A stretch of DNA of 64,000 nt from Microtetraspora sp. NBRC 16547 (GCF_030268965.1 NZ_BSSE01000011.1:143930-207929), one strand, 5' to 3'. Counted from the stretch's first letter, positions 8,414 through 17,829 are shown. The notes: generated by a model from the sequence alone, not told the origin. Made by a program: numbers and translations.

Positions 8414-9236
8414 GGTCAGCGCTGATACGAGGAGCCGCGAGGCCATCGCCGCCACGAAAGTGGACCATGGCGCCCTCTTCCGGCTCGACGGGCAAACCCA
8501 TATCGTGCTCGGGTCCGCCGCCGGTATCGGTGAGCACGTGTGCCGCATCCTGCACGCCCTCGGGGCGAAGCTGCTTCTCGTCGACCTCGACGACGCCGTC
8601 GCGGCCCTCGCCTCCGAGCTCGGGTGCCCGCACGTCGTCGCCGACGTTACGACGGAGGCCGGGATGGTTGCGGTGGCCGACGCAGCCCGGTCGCTGGACC
8701 GCGTCGACGGCTACGTCGACGTCGTCGGGAAGATGACGCGCAAGCGCCTGCCCGACTTCAGTGCCTCCGACTGGGAGGAGGACTTCCGGGTCAACCTGAG
8801 GCACGCGTTCCTCGCGGGCCAGGCCCTCGCGCCATTGGTCGCGGAGGGCGGATCGGGATCCATCGTCCACGTGTCCAGCGTGATGGGCTCCCGGTCTGGA
8901 AGCTCGTCGCCGGGCTACGGGCCGGCCAAGGCGGCGCTCGAGCTGTGGGTCAAACAGATGGCCGGCTTCTACGGTCCCGCCGGGGTGCGCGTCAACGCCG
9001 TAGCGCCGGGCCTGTTCCTCTCACCGCGCTTCCTCGCAGACCCCGTCGGGGCCCAGGCCATGGACCACTTCGCCTCCAAGACGATGCTCGGGAGGCTCGG
9101 CCAACCCTTCGAGGTGGCGGCGGTCGTCGCCTTCCTCCTTTCGCCTGCCGCGGGTTACATCACCGGGACGACGATCCACGTCGAGGGTGGCGCCCTGAGC
9201 GCGGACTCGACCGGGCTCGACGACGTCCCTGTCTGA
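8406..9236 (+). CDS. SDR family oxidoreductase
   Basis: A short-chain dehydrogenase of 276 residues with a GTG start inside the end of the preceding hydrolase gene. The cofactor loop is GSAAGIG (36-42), and YGPAK gives Tyr171 and Lys175; RVNAVAPGLF and GTTIHVEGG are typical downstream motifs. The usual NNAG motif is replaced by VDVVGK. A 25-residue N-terminal extension precedes the Rossmann fold. It probably oxidises an alcohol to the ketone used by the BVMO, or an alcohol released by ester hydrolysis. Confidence 0.86.
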   Translation: MAEVSADTRSREAIAATKVDHGALFRLDGQTHIVLGSAAGIGEHVCRILHALGAKLLLVDLDDAVAALASELGCPHVVADVTTEAGMVAVADAARSLDRVDGYVDVVGKMTRKRLPDFSASDWEEDFRVNLRHAFLAGQALAPLVAEGGSGSIVHVSSVMGSRSGSSSPGYGPAKAALELWVKQMAGFYGPAGVRVNAVAPGLFLSPRFLADPVGAQAMDHFASKTMLGRLGQPFEVAAVVAFLLSPAAGYITGTTIHVEGGALSADSTGLDDVPV

Positions 9237-9372
9237 CCGGTGACGGCCGAGCCGCCAGGTGGGCGGCCCGGCCATTTGTCTCGGAAGCGCAGTCCCGCGA
9301 ACGCGTCGACAAGCCCGAGATCGGACGAACTACGCTCTGGAGACAGGTCAGCATCTCGTCGAAGGGGTCACA

Positions 9373-10263
9373 GTGCGGTTCGAACAGTTGTGGTACCTCG
9401 AGGCGGCGCTTCGGACCGGGTCGTTCCGCCAGGCGGCCAAGGCGCTGGGCGTCTCCCAGCCGACGATCACCAACCAGATCCAGAAGCTCGAGGAGGACCT
9501 CGGGGTCGTCCTCGTGCTGCGAGGCTCGAACGGCGTCCGCCCGACGTTCGCCGCCGAGCGGATCCTGCCGCACGCCGTGGCGGCCATCCGTGCGGAGTAC
9601 CTCCTGCGCCAGGAGGCCAGCGCCTTTGAGGGCCTCAAGATCGGTAGTGTGCGGCTCGCCACCGTGTCCACGGGCAGCCTCATCGTGCTTCCCGACCTCG
9701 TCAAGCGCCTGCACAAGGAACACCCGAACATCCGCTTCGAGGTCACCGAGGGCGGTTCCGCCATGGTGCGCCGAGGAGTTGCCGCGGGCCACTTCGACAT
9801 CGGGCTCGTGACGCGCCTGGGGTTGCCGGAGACCGAGCACGAGGCAGAGCATCTGCATCTCGTGGATCTTCGGTCGGGCCGGCTCGTGCTCTGCGTGCCC
9901 GAGAACCATCCCCTGGCCCAAGCGGAGGCGCTCGACAAGTCGGCCCTCAACGGTGAGCCCCTCATCATCTTCAAGGAGGGCAGCATCCTGCGCGCTGCCC
10001 TCGAGAAGCTCGTCGAGGGTGTCGAGGCTCGGGTCGTCTATAGCACGGACAGCGCGGAGACGGCCCAGCAGATGGTCCGGGCCGGCGTCGGTATCGCGAT
10101 CGGGAACACTTTGGCCCCGTCAACGGTGAGCGGGAACGGGGTGGCGCTGGTGCCCATCAACGATCCCTGGGCCTGCACGACGCTGTCCGCGATCGTTCGG
10201 CGCGACGAGCTGCGCGGGCCCGTGGTGCAGATGATGCTGCGGCTCATGAACAGTGACCAATGA
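9373..10263 (+). CDS. LysR family transcriptional regulator (copy 1)
   Basis: A LysR-type regulator of 296 residues, with winged HTH at the N-terminus (GSFRQAAKALGVSQPTITNQ) and a C-terminal effector-binding domain. The ORF can be extended to 9259, but I use the GTG at 9373: it has a GAAGGGG site upstream and aligns with the start of the paralogue at 10833. It follows the catabolic operon in the same direction and probably regulates it. The neighbouring LysR is a close paralogue. Confidence 0.9.
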   Translation: MRFEQLWYLEAALRTGSFRQAAKALGVSQPTITNQIQKLEEDLGVVLVLRGSNGVRPTFAAERILPHAVAAIRAEYLLRQEASAFEGLKIGSVRLATVSTGSLIVLPDLVKRLHKEHPNIRFEVTEGGSAMVRRGVAAGHFDIGLVTRLGLPETEHEAEHLHLVDLRSGRLVLCVPENHPLAQAEALDKSALNGEPLIIFKEGSILRAALEKLVEGVEARVVYSTDSAETAQQMVRAGVGIAIGNTLAPSTVSGNGVALVPINDPWACTTLSAIVRRDELRGPVVQMMLRLMNSDQ

Positions 10264-10832
10264 GGATTCCTCATCAGTCGTGAATGCCGTGGGCTGAGGA
10301 GCCCATGGTGCCTGCGTGACTCCCCTGGTGCAGGTGGGGGCATGTGCTCCAGAGTCGGTCGCGTGTCGCGCTGGCTCCAAGCGCACCGCACGCGTGTCGA
10401 TGTCCGGGCGTGGCAGCGGGCCGGGCGTGAGAACTCCCGTGATCTCGGACGGAAGGCCATCTCTCTATCACAGGCTGAAGCCCGTCACAGTCCGTAGCTT
10501 TCACGAATTGGACATACGGGCTGATACACCCCAATCGGGCGACTATGAAATCGCCCTGGGGTGATATCTCCCACCGTTCGTAACGCTAAGTGACGCCCAT
10601 TCGGTGGCCGGTGAATTCGCGAGGTTTGGGGCGTTGAAGAATTCGAGTAGCTGGCGATGGAGCTGCGTTGAGACAAATCTGCCGAAAGCGGCATAAATTC
10701 CCCTAGCTTGACGCAGTGGCCTGCTACGCTCATCGTCGGTCCGCACTGCAAAAGCGTCGCCGGTCGAACGTGTTCGAAAGTGACCCAACGGGCGTACGGT
10801 GACCGTGGATCGTGTGCGCGGGAAAGGTGGTC
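10264..10832. other. intergenic region between the two LysR genes
   Basis: About 570 bp without a supported gene. The right half is less GC-rich than its surroundings and should contain the promoter of the second LysR gene, whose ribosome-binding site (GGGAAAGG) is just before 10833. Short ORFs on both strands here have no recognisable features. Confidence 0.4.
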
Positions 10833-11735
10833 ATGAGATTCGAACAGCTGCAATACCTGGAAGCGGCGCTACGTACGGGATCGTTCCGCCAGGCTGCGAG
10901 AGAGCTCGGGGTTTCCCAGCCGACGATCACGAACCAGGTGCAGCGGCTCGAAGAGGACCTCGGGGTCGTGCTCGTTCTCAGAGGTGCGCACGGCGTGCGC
11001 CCGACCTACGCCGCAGAGCGGATCCTTCCGCACGCCATCGCCGCTATTCGCGCGGAACATCTGCTGCGCCAGGAGGCCAGCGCCATCGACGGCCTGAAAA
11101 TCGGCAGTGTCCGGCTCGCTACCGTCTCGACGGGAAGCCTGACGCTTCTCCCCGACGTCGTGAAGCGACTGCATGACGAATATCCGAACATCCGGTTCGA
11201 GGTGACCGAGGGCGGCTCGGATATGGTGCGGCACGGGGTTGCTGCGGGGTATTTCGATGTCGGACTGTTGACACGTCTAGGCCTCGACAAAGAGGACAAA
11301 GAGGACGATGAGGATCGACTGCATTACATCGATCTCATGACCGGTTGGTTGGTCCTTGCCGCGCCGGAGTCCCACCCCCTGGCGAGCAAGGAGTCCCTGC
11401 AAGTCTCCGACCTCGCTGGTGAGCCGCTGATTTTCTTCAAGAAGGGCAGCATCCTACGGCGTGCTTTTGAGAAGTTGGTCGAAGGCATCGAGGCGCGTGT
11501 CGTCTACAGCACCGACAGCGCCGAAACCGCCCAGCGGATGGTGCGTGCCGGGGTGGGCATCTCCATAGCAAACACGCTGGCACCTTCGACGGTGAGCGGC
11601 AATGGGGTCGTCCTGTTGCCGCTGCAGGTCGAATGGGCCCAGACCAGGCTCGCGGCTGTCGTCAGGCAGGGGCAACTGCGCAGCCCCGTCGTCCAGACGT
11701 TCCTCAACCTGCTCAGAAAGGTGCCGACCAAGTAG
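10833..11735 (+). CDS. LysR family transcriptional regulator (copy 2)
   Basis: A LysR-type regulator of 300 residues, start ATG 10833 with a GGGAAAGG site (an in-frame GTG at 10812 is less likely). It is a close paralogue of the regulator at 9373 over its full length: the DNA-binding helix differs at few positions (GSFRQAARELGVSQPTITNQ), and the effector-domain segments LATVSTGSL, EVTEGGS and VVYSTDSAETAQ are the same in both. It differs mainly in the loop after LTRLGLDKEDKEDDEDRL and at the C-terminus. A tandem gene duplication is the simplest explanation. Confidence 0.9.
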   Translation: MRFEQLQYLEAALRTGSFRQAARELGVSQPTITNQVQRLEEDLGVVLVLRGAHGVRPTYAAERILPHAIAAIRAEHLLRQEASAIDGLKIGSVRLATVSTGSLTLLPDVVKRLHDEYPNIRFEVTEGGSDMVRHGVAAGYFDVGLLTRLGLDKEDKEDDEDRLHYIDLMTGWLVLAAPESHPLASKESLQVSDLAGEPLIFFKKGSILRRAFEKLVEGIEARVVYSTDSAETAQRMVRAGVGISIANTLAPSTVSGNGVVLLPLQVEWAQTRLAAVVRQGQLRSPVVQTFLNLLRKVPTK

Positions 11736-11792
11736 CCGGCTGTTTCGCCCAAGGCGGGTGCACGGATAGGGTCGCCTCGTTGGCGGGACCCC

Positions 11793-12180
11793 GACCAAGT
11801 AGCGTGCCTGGTTGATGCGGTGCTGCACCGCGAGTGCCGGAACCTGTTCCCGGGCAAGATGTTCGCCGACCTGTTTGCCCAGGACGGCCGTAGGTCGGTG
11901 TTGCCGATGATCGTGGCCGTGGTGATGCTGCTACAACGGCTGGAGGGCTGGTCGGATCGGGAGCCGGTGGATCGGTTCGCCTTCGGTGTGCGGTGGAAGT
12001 ACGCCGCCGGCGGGCTGGACTTCGATCACCCGGACGCGTGCACACGGTGCTGGTGGACATGCGCGCGAGGCTGGCCGCCTCGGATCGTCCGGACCGGATC
12101 TTCGACCGGACGGTCCAGGTGGCCCGCCAGGCGGGAGCCAAGGACGGTCGCGCGGTTGCTCCTGCCCGGGAAAGCCCTAC
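11793..12180 (+). pseudogene. IS1182-type transposase, N-terminal remnant with frameshift
   Basis: The frame open from about 11793 reads through FADLFAQDGRRSVLPMIVAV and LQRLEGWSDREPVDRFAFG to KYAAGGLDFDHP, the N-terminal domain of IS1182-type transposases. Near 12045 homology shifts frame to VHTVLVDMRARLAASDRPD and continues to about VARQAGAK. The catalytic domain is missing. The remnant separates the LysR pair from the acyl-CoA synthetase/carboxylase operon. Confidence 0.7.
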
Positions 12181-12422
12181 TGCCCGAATCGATCTTGTTG
12201 AGAAAACGTCATTGACCGACGTTGCACTTCCGCAACTCGCCGGAGACGGTTCCGCCCACTCTACAACAGATCTCAAAGATGCTCTTTCCGATAGATCGCG
12301 GGTATCACCGTGTAACGACTATGCGCCTTCCCGGATCTTCAAGTACTGACCAGACTGAAGTTCAACCCCTCGCGCTGTCGGCATGACGGAACAGCTCGCA
12401 ATCTTACGTAAGGGATCTTCAG
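12181..12422. promoter_or_regulatory. leader region of the acyl-CoA synthetase/carboxylase operon
   Basis: About 240 bp between the transposase remnant and the TTG start at 12423. It contains an inverted repeat AACGTC-N7-GACGTT (12205-12223) that could be an operator, and an AAGGGA ribosome-binding site about 7 bp before the start. No gene is supported here; the operator idea rests on symmetry alone. Confidence 0.3.
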
Positions 12423-14663
12423 TTGTCAGTCGAGTCAATACCTCGGCACGTGTCCGCGAATGTCCATAAGACCCTTGATGAAGCACGTCGTGGTGAAAGA
12501 AGTGTCCTAGCTGAGGCTGGGGCCAAGGAGATTCTTCAGTCTTTCGGTATCGCGGTTCCGAGGGGCTGTGTCGTCACGGACATCGACTCCGTGCCCGCTG
12601 AACTCAGCGCACCCTTCGTACTCAAGGCCGTTTCAGCGACACTGATCCACAAATCCGACGCAGGCGGCGTCCGTGTCGGACTGCAGCGTGACGAGCTGCC
12701 TGGTGCCGCGACCAGCATGCGCGAAGGTCTCGCGCGTGCCGGACACGCACTCGACGGCTTCCTGGTCGAGGAGCTTGCTCCCGCAGGCGTCGAGGTTGTT
12801 GTGGGGGCGGTCCGAACAGCCGGTGTCGGGTGGGTCGTCATGGTCGGCCTGGGCGGTGTCTTCGTCGAGATCCTCCAGGACGTGGCCTTCGGGGTCACTC
12901 CGCTGTCACCGGCCCAGATCCGGGATATGCTGGCGGAGCTCCGCGGACTGCCCGTGTTGCAGGGTGCCCGCGGGAAGGCGCCAGCCGATCTCGATGCCCT
13001 GGTCGGACTGATTGCGCGACTGACCGGTTCCGGGGGCGTTCTGGACGCGATGCCCGCGGACATCACCGAGATCGACCTCAACCCGGTCATCGTATCCCCC
13101 TCGGGAGCGGTTGCCGTCGATGCCCGGTTCATAGTCCAGAAGGACAACGACGCTTCCGAACCCGTCCCGCATGGTGATCCGGTGCCTGCCCGGGAGATGC
13201 CGTTCGAGCACCTGTTCAGCCCTCAGACCATCGCCGTGCTGGGGGCCAGCGGACAGGGCACCAACGGGGGCAACCTGTTCATCCGCAACCTGATCGACTA
13301 CGGGTTCGCAGGCACCATCGTGCCGATCCACCCGAGCGCCGAGTCGATCGAGGGCATACCGGCCGTCGTATCGCTGGGCGAGATCGACGGTGTGGTCGAC
13401 TACGCCTATGTGGCGCTTCCGGCGGCCAAGGTCGCCACGGCTCTCGCGGCGGGTGCCGGGCGGGTCAGGTTCGCCCAGGTGGTGTCGAGTGGCTTTGCCG
13501 AAACCGCCGAAGGCGTGGATCTGCAGCGGGCGTTGGTCGACACGATGCGGTCGGTCGGCACCCGGATCATCGGTCCGAACTGTCTCGGCACCCACTCGTC
13601 GAGTGGGCGCCTCACCTTCGTTCCCGAGGCGCCCAGCGAGCAAGGGAGAGTCGCCGTCATCTCCCAGAGCGGCGGTCTGAGCGTCGACATCCTCCGGCTC
13701 GGGGAGTCGCGGGGGCTCGCCTTCCACAGTGTGACCAGCATCGGAAACGGCTCCGATGTCAAGGCTGTGGAGCTCCTGGAGTACCTGCTCGACACTCCGG
13801 AGACCACTGTGGTCGGCCTGTACCTGGAGTCGCTCGCGGCGGCCCGCGACGTGCTCGACCTGTTGGTCCACCGCGAATGCTCCAAGCCCATCGTGCTACT
13901 GGCGGGAGGCCGCACAGCCGATGGTTCCCGAGCGGCCATGAGTCATACAGGTGCGCTGTCCGGCAACCACCGGCTGTGGCCAGCGCTGGCGCGCCAGGCC
14001 GGTGTGGAACTCGTCGACTCCCTGGATGAGTTCATCAACGTGCTGCTGGCCATGGACATTGCCGACAGGAGCATCGCGACCGAGAGCTTCGATGCCGTGC
14101 TGTTCGGGAATGGCGGTGGGGCAAGCGTGCTCGCCGCTGATGCGCTGGAGCGGAACGGGCTGAACACGCCAACGCTGCCCGAGCCGGCCATCGAAAGACT
14201 CAACGGCCTCGGCCTTCCGCCTGGCAACGGGTTGCTCAACCCCATCGATGTGCCGGCCGGTTCCCTTGCGGTCAATCGCGGCGGCATCGCGGAGGACATC
14301 CTGCGTACCATCCTGGAGTTCAGCAGTCCCGCGATCGTGATCTCGCATTTCAACGTCGGCATCATCCAGAGGAATCTTGCCGAGACCCACGGTGACGTCA
14401 CCGGCACGCTGATCGAGGCGATAGCGCGGGCACGCGACTCCGCCGCGCGGCCGTGCCACCACTTCCTCGTGCTCAAGACAGATGGCAAACCTGACACCGA
14501 GTCGCAGATCCGCGGATACGCCAAGCGGGCGTTGGCCCTACGCATGCCGGTCTTCCCTGAGCTTGAGGACGCCGCGACCGCTGCGCGCGCCCTCCTGAGA
14601 CATCAGGCGAAGGTGGCCTCCCGGATGTCTAGGTCTCCCCAGCGATCCTTCGAACACGCTTGA
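12423..14663 (+). CDS. ADP-forming acyl-CoA synthetase (ATP-grasp domain first)
   Basis: A 746-residue acetate--CoA ligase (ADP-forming) family protein that makes acyl-CoA from acid, CoA and ATP through a phosphohistidine relay. The N-terminal ~230 residues are the ATP-grasp (beta) part, with VLKAVSATLIHKSDAGGV near 60-80 and EIDLNPVIV near 220. A CoA-binding/CoA-ligase (alpha) part follows from about 255 (IAVLGASGQGTNGGNLF, IIGPNCLG, VISQSGGLS), and the SHTGAL segment carries a candidate phosphorylated histidine. This order, ATP-grasp first, is the reverse of the commoner fusion. TTG start with AAGGGA site. It leads the carboxylase operon. Confidence 0.88.
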   Translation: MSVESIPRHVSANVHKTLDEARRGERSVLAEAGAKEILQSFGIAVPRGCVVTDIDSVPAELSAPFVLKAVSATLIHKSDAGGVRVGLQRDELPGAATSMREGLARAGHALDGFLVEELAPAGVEVVVGAVRTAGVGWVVMVGLGGVFVEILQDVAFGVTPLSPAQIRDMLAELRGLPVLQGARGKAPADLDALVGLIARLTGSGGVLDAMPADITEIDLNPVIVSPSGAVAVDARFIVQKDNDASEPVPHGDPVPAREMPFEHLFSPQTIAVLGASGQGTNGGNLFIRNLIDYGFAGTIVPIHPSAESIEGIPAVVSLGEIDGVVDYAYVALPAAKVATALAAGAGRVRFAQVVSSGFAETAEGVDLQRALVDTMRSVGTRIIGPNCLGTHSSSGRLTFVPEAPSEQGRVAVISQSGGLSVDILRLGESRGLAFHSVTSIGNGSDVKAVELLEYLLDTPETTVVGLYLESLAAARDVLDLLVHRECSKPIVLLAGGRTADGSRAAMSHTGALSGNHRLWPALARQAGVELVDSLDEFINVLLAMDIADRSIATESFDAVLFGNGGGASVLAADALERNGLNTPTLPEPAIERLNGLGLPPGNGLLNPIDVPAGSLAVNRGGIAEDILRTILEFSSPAIVISHFNVGIIQRNLAETHGDVTGTLIEAIARARDSAARPCHHFLVLKTDGKPDTESQIRGYAKRALALRMPVFPELEDAATAARALLRHQAKVASRMSRSPQRSFEHA

Positions 14664-14676
14664 AAGGCGGACGGCG

Positions 14677-16209
14677 ATGATGGAAGAGCGTGCTGAGGCG
14701 GTGCATGCGGAGCGTCGCGCCGCAGCCTTGGCCATGGGAGGCGATCGCAAGCTCAAGAAGCGTGCGGCGGCCGGTGCGCTCAATGCGCGAGAGCGCGTCG
14801 ACTTGTTGTTTGACTCCGGGTCCTTCACGGAGAGCGGGCTCTTCGCGACCTCACCGGTCGATGCGGACAAGGACACCACCCCTGCTGACGGCAAGGTCAC
14901 CGGCACGGGCGACATCGACGGTCGCCGGGCAGCGGTGATCGCCTACGACTTCACGGTCAAGGGTGCCTCGAGCAGCTCGGTCAGCAACAAGAAGATGCAG
15001 CACATGAAGGACCTCGCCACCAGGCGGGGAATGCCCCTCATCTACCTGGCCGAGTCCACCGGGGTCCGCATGCCGGATGTCATGGGGGGCACCGGTATGG
15101 GGCAGGGCAACGACCGCTCTCGCTTCCTGAGGTGCCGTGAGAGCCCATGGGCATCGGGCGTTTTCGGCTATTCGTTCGGCTCTGCGGCGTGGCACACCGT
15201 CTCCTCGGACTTCGCCGTCTTCCGGAAGGGCTCGGTGATGGCCGTGTCGAGCCCGGGCCTGGTGAGCCGGGCCACGGGACAGGAGGTCGACGGTCAGGAC
15301 CTCGGAGGGTGGCGGATCCACTCCGAGATCACCGGCTTCGCGGACGCGGTCGCCGACACCGACGAGCAGGCCATCGAGCTGATCCGGCGTTTCCTGTCCT
15401 ATCTGCCTGCCCACAACGGTGAGGCTCCGCCGTCGGCTCCGATCACGGAAGGCTCGGAAGACCGCCTGCACGAGCTGCGCACCCTGGTTCCGCAGTCGCG
15501 AACCCAGGTGTACGACGTCCGCAAGGTGATCGAGGTAGTCGCCGACAACGGCTCGGTCTTTCCGATCAAGGCGCGTTACGGCAAGAGCCTGGTGACCGCC
15601 CTGACGAGGATCGGGGGGCAGACGGTCGGCGTGATCGCGAACAACCCGATGTTCAAGGGCGGCGCCATCGACGCGGACGCGTGCGACAAGGCGACAAGCT
15701 TCCTGGTTCTCTGCGACTCCTACAACATCCCCATTCTGTTCCTGGTCGATCAGCCGGGCTTCCTGATCGGACTAGAGGCCGAGCGGGACAAGGTCGCCGG
15801 CAAGGTGATCAATTGGATGAATGCGCTGTCGCTCGTCACGGTTCCCAAGATCACCGTGATGATGCGCAAGAACTACGGCCAGGCTTTCGTGAACATGGGG
15901 GGCGCTTTCACGGCCGATGCCACGGCCGCCTGGTGGAGTGCGGAGATCAGCTTCATGGACCCGCGTTCCGCGGTGAGTGTCGTGTACGGCATCCAGCCGG
16001 AGAGCGACCCCGAAGAGTACGAGCGACGACTGGCGGAGATGGCCCGCGGTTCGACGGCCTACGACATCGCCCGCGTGTATGGCGTCCAGGACGTCATCGA
16101 CCCCGTCGACACCCGTTCCTTCGTCCTTGCCGCGCTGAGGGACAACCACCTGGCTCGGACCGGCGGTGTCGGAGAGCACCTGCTGAGCACCTGGCCGACG
16201 AGCTACTGA
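14677..16209 (+). CDS. acyl-CoA carboxylase, carboxyltransferase (beta) subunit
   Basis: A 510-residue carboxyltransferase of the PccB/AccD family that transfers CO2 from carboxybiotin to an acyl-CoA. Both crotonase-fold halves are present: oxyanion-type glycines lie in FGYSFGSAAWHTVSS in the N half, and RIGGQTVGVIANNPMFKGGA and VDQPGFLIG in the C half. Length matches propionyl- or methylcrotonyl-type subunits. The start is ATG 14677, close behind the synthetase stop. Followed 9 bp later by the biotin carboxylase gene. Acyl substrate cannot be read from the sequence. Confidence 0.92.
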   Translation: MMEERAEAVHAERRAAALAMGGDRKLKKRAAAGALNARERVDLLFDSGSFTESGLFATSPVDADKDTTPADGKVTGTGDIDGRRAAVIAYDFTVKGASSSSVSNKKMQHMKDLATRRGMPLIYLAESTGVRMPDVMGGTGMGQGNDRSRFLRCRESPWASGVFGYSFGSAAWHTVSSDFAVFRKGSVMAVSSPGLVSRATGQEVDGQDLGGWRIHSEITGFADAVADTDEQAIELIRRFLSYLPAHNGEAPPSAPITEGSEDRLHELRTLVPQSRTQVYDVRKVIEVVADNGSVFPIKARYGKSLVTALTRIGGQTVGVIANNPMFKGGAIDADACDKATSFLVLCDSYNIPILFLVDQPGFLIGLEAERDKVAGKVINWMNALSLVTVPKITVMMRKNYGQAFVNMGGAFTADATAAWWSAEISFMDPRSAVSVVYGIQPESDPEEYERRLAEMARGSTAYDIARVYGVQDVIDPVDTRSFVLAALRDNHLARTGGVGEHLLSTWPTSY

Positions 16210-16218
16210 GGAGCCAAG

Positions 16219-17574
16219 ATGAGTTCCTTTCCACAGCGTGTGCTTGTCGCCAACCGAGGTGAGATCGCCCGGCGCGTGATCGCCACGACGCGACGGCTCG
16301 GTATCGAGTCGGTCGCCGTCTACCACCCCATCGACGCGGCTCTGCCGTTCGTCAGCGAGGCGGACCGGGCCGTGCCGCTTGAAGGAGAAGCGCCGGTCAA
16401 GGCATACCTCGACGGTCCGCAGATCATCAGGCTGGCGTTGAGCGTCGGGGCTACTGCTGTGCACCCCGGCTACGGATTCCTTGCAGAGAACGCCCAGTTC
16501 GCACAGGACGTCGCGGATGCCGGTCTGGTCTGGATCGGGCCACCAGCCGACGCCATCCGGACCATGGGTGACAAGGTCCAGGCGCGACGTGCCGTGTCCG
16601 CGGTCGGCGTACCGGTCAGCGGGGGAGCAGCCGACGCGCTGGCGTCCGTCGATGATGCGGTGGCCGAGGCAGGCCGGATCGGATATCCGGTCATGGTCAA
16701 GGCCTCCGAAGGCGGTGGCGGCATTGGCATGGCCGTCGCACACGACGAAGCCGCGCTGCGCAAGGCGTTCGCCGGTACCCAGTCGATGGCGGAGAGGAGC
16801 TTCGGTTCGAGCCGGGTTTTCGTCGAGCGGTTCGTCTCGACGGCGCGCCACGTGGAGGTCCAGATCCTCGGCCTGGCCGACGGCTCCGTCATCGTGCTTG
16901 GGGAGCGGGACTGCTCGGTTCAGAGGCGTCACCAAAAGCTCGTCGAGGAGAGCCCCGCCCCGGCTCTCGACGCCAGCACCAGGGAGCGCATGCTCCGGTG
17001 TGCCGTCAAGGCGGCCGAAGTCGTGAACTACGTGAACGCGGGGACGGTGGAGTTTCTGCTCGATACCGCAACAGGCCAGTTCGTCTTCCTTGAGATGAAC
17101 ACCCGGATCCAGGTCGAGCACCCGGTGACGGAGCTGGCCCTCGGAGTCGACCTCGTGGAGCAGCAGCTGAGCATCGCTCAGACCGGTACAACCGCCCCCG
17201 GGTTCGAGCCGGTGCTGCGCGGGCACGCCATCGAGGTCCGTGTGTGTGCGGAGGACCCTCGCCGCTTCTTCCCCAGCCCCGGGGTTATCGACACCTGGAA
17301 GGAGCCGGAGGGGGCCGGGATCCGGGTGGACGCCGGTTATGCGGCAGGCCTGGAAGTGACTCCGTTCTTCGACCCGCTCTTGGCCAAGGTGTGTGCGTTC
17401 GGTGACTCACGGGATGAAGCGCTCGCGCGTGTCCGGCGCGCGCTCGACGACTTCGAGATCACCGGTGTGGTGACGAACCTGCCGTTCTTGAGGGATCTCC
17501 TGCGCTCGGAGGCGTTCACCACGGGGCACTACGACACGAGCATCGTCGCGAACATGAAGTCGAAACAGCCGTAG
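16219..17574 (+). CDS. acyl-CoA carboxylase, biotin carboxylase subunit
   Basis: A stand-alone biotin carboxylase of 451 residues: N-terminal RVLVANRGEIARRV, central ATP-grasp with the glycine loop KASEGGGGIGM (about 157-167), ERDCSVQRRHQKLVEESP and the EMNTRIQVEHPVTE motif. It carboxylates biotin on the small carrier protein encoded next using ATP and bicarbonate. Most actinobacterial acyl-CoA carboxylases fuse this domain to the carrier; here the polypeptide stops before any biotinyl domain. Confidence 0.93.
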   Translation: MSSFPQRVLVANRGEIARRVIATTRRLGIESVAVYHPIDAALPFVSEADRAVPLEGEAPVKAYLDGPQIIRLALSVGATAVHPGYGFLAENAQFAQDVADAGLVWIGPPADAIRTMGDKVQARRAVSAVGVPVSGGAADALASVDDAVAEAGRIGYPVMVKASEGGGGIGMAVAHDEAALRKAFAGTQSMAERSFGSSRVFVERFVSTARHVEVQILGLADGSVIVLGERDCSVQRRHQKLVEESPAPALDASTRERMLRCAVKAAEVVNYVNAGTVEFLLDTATGQFVFLEMNTRIQVEHPVTELALGVDLVEQQLSIAQTGTTAPGFEPVLRGHAIEVRVCAEDPRRFFPSPGVIDTWKEPEGAGIRVDAGYAAGLEVTPFFDPLLAKVCAFGDSRDEALARVRRALDDFEITGVVTNLPFLRDLLRSEAFTTGHYDTSIVANMKSKQP

Positions 17575-17599
17575 ACAAGCCCTGATAGGAGACTGACCG

Positions 17600-17821
17600 A
17601 TGGCCGAGACCATCCAGGCGGAGATGAACGCGAACGTGTGGAAGATCCTGGTGGCACCGGGCGACTCAGTCGAAGAGGAGTGCCCGCTCATGATCCTTGA
17701 GTCCATGAAGATGGAGATCCCGGTACTCGCGGAGTCCGAGGGGTTCGTCGTCGCCCTGCATGTCGCAGAGGGCGACAGGGTGAGCCCGGGGCAGCCGCTC
17801 GTGGACCTCTCGACGAACTGA
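17600..17821 (+). CDS. biotin carboxyl carrier protein (stand-alone biotinyl domain)
   Basis: A 73-residue biotinyl domain with the biotinylation motif ESMKMEIP (biotin lysine Lys37). It is a minimal swinging-arm carrier with no N-terminal linker. Start ATG 17600 with AGGAGA about 8 bp upstream. Together with the two preceding genes it completes a three-polypeptide biotin-dependent carboxylase in the order CT, BC, BCCP. Confidence 0.93.
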   Translation: MAETIQAEMNANVWKILVAPGDSVEEECPLMILESMKMEIPVLAESEGFVVALHVAEGDRVSPGQPLVDLSTN

Positions 17822-17829
17822 CGGATGTG

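Noticed and set aside
6581..8548. 655-residue minus-strand ORF opposite the BVMO and hydrolase genes
   Set aside because: It has low-complexity shadow composition rich in Arg, Gly and Asp with no domains; the plus-strand genes have clear catalytic motifs.
15772..17226. 484-residue minus-strand ORF opposite the carboxylase genes
   Set aside because: Shadow frame; the biotin carboxylase and carboxyltransferase frames on the plus strand carry all family motifs.
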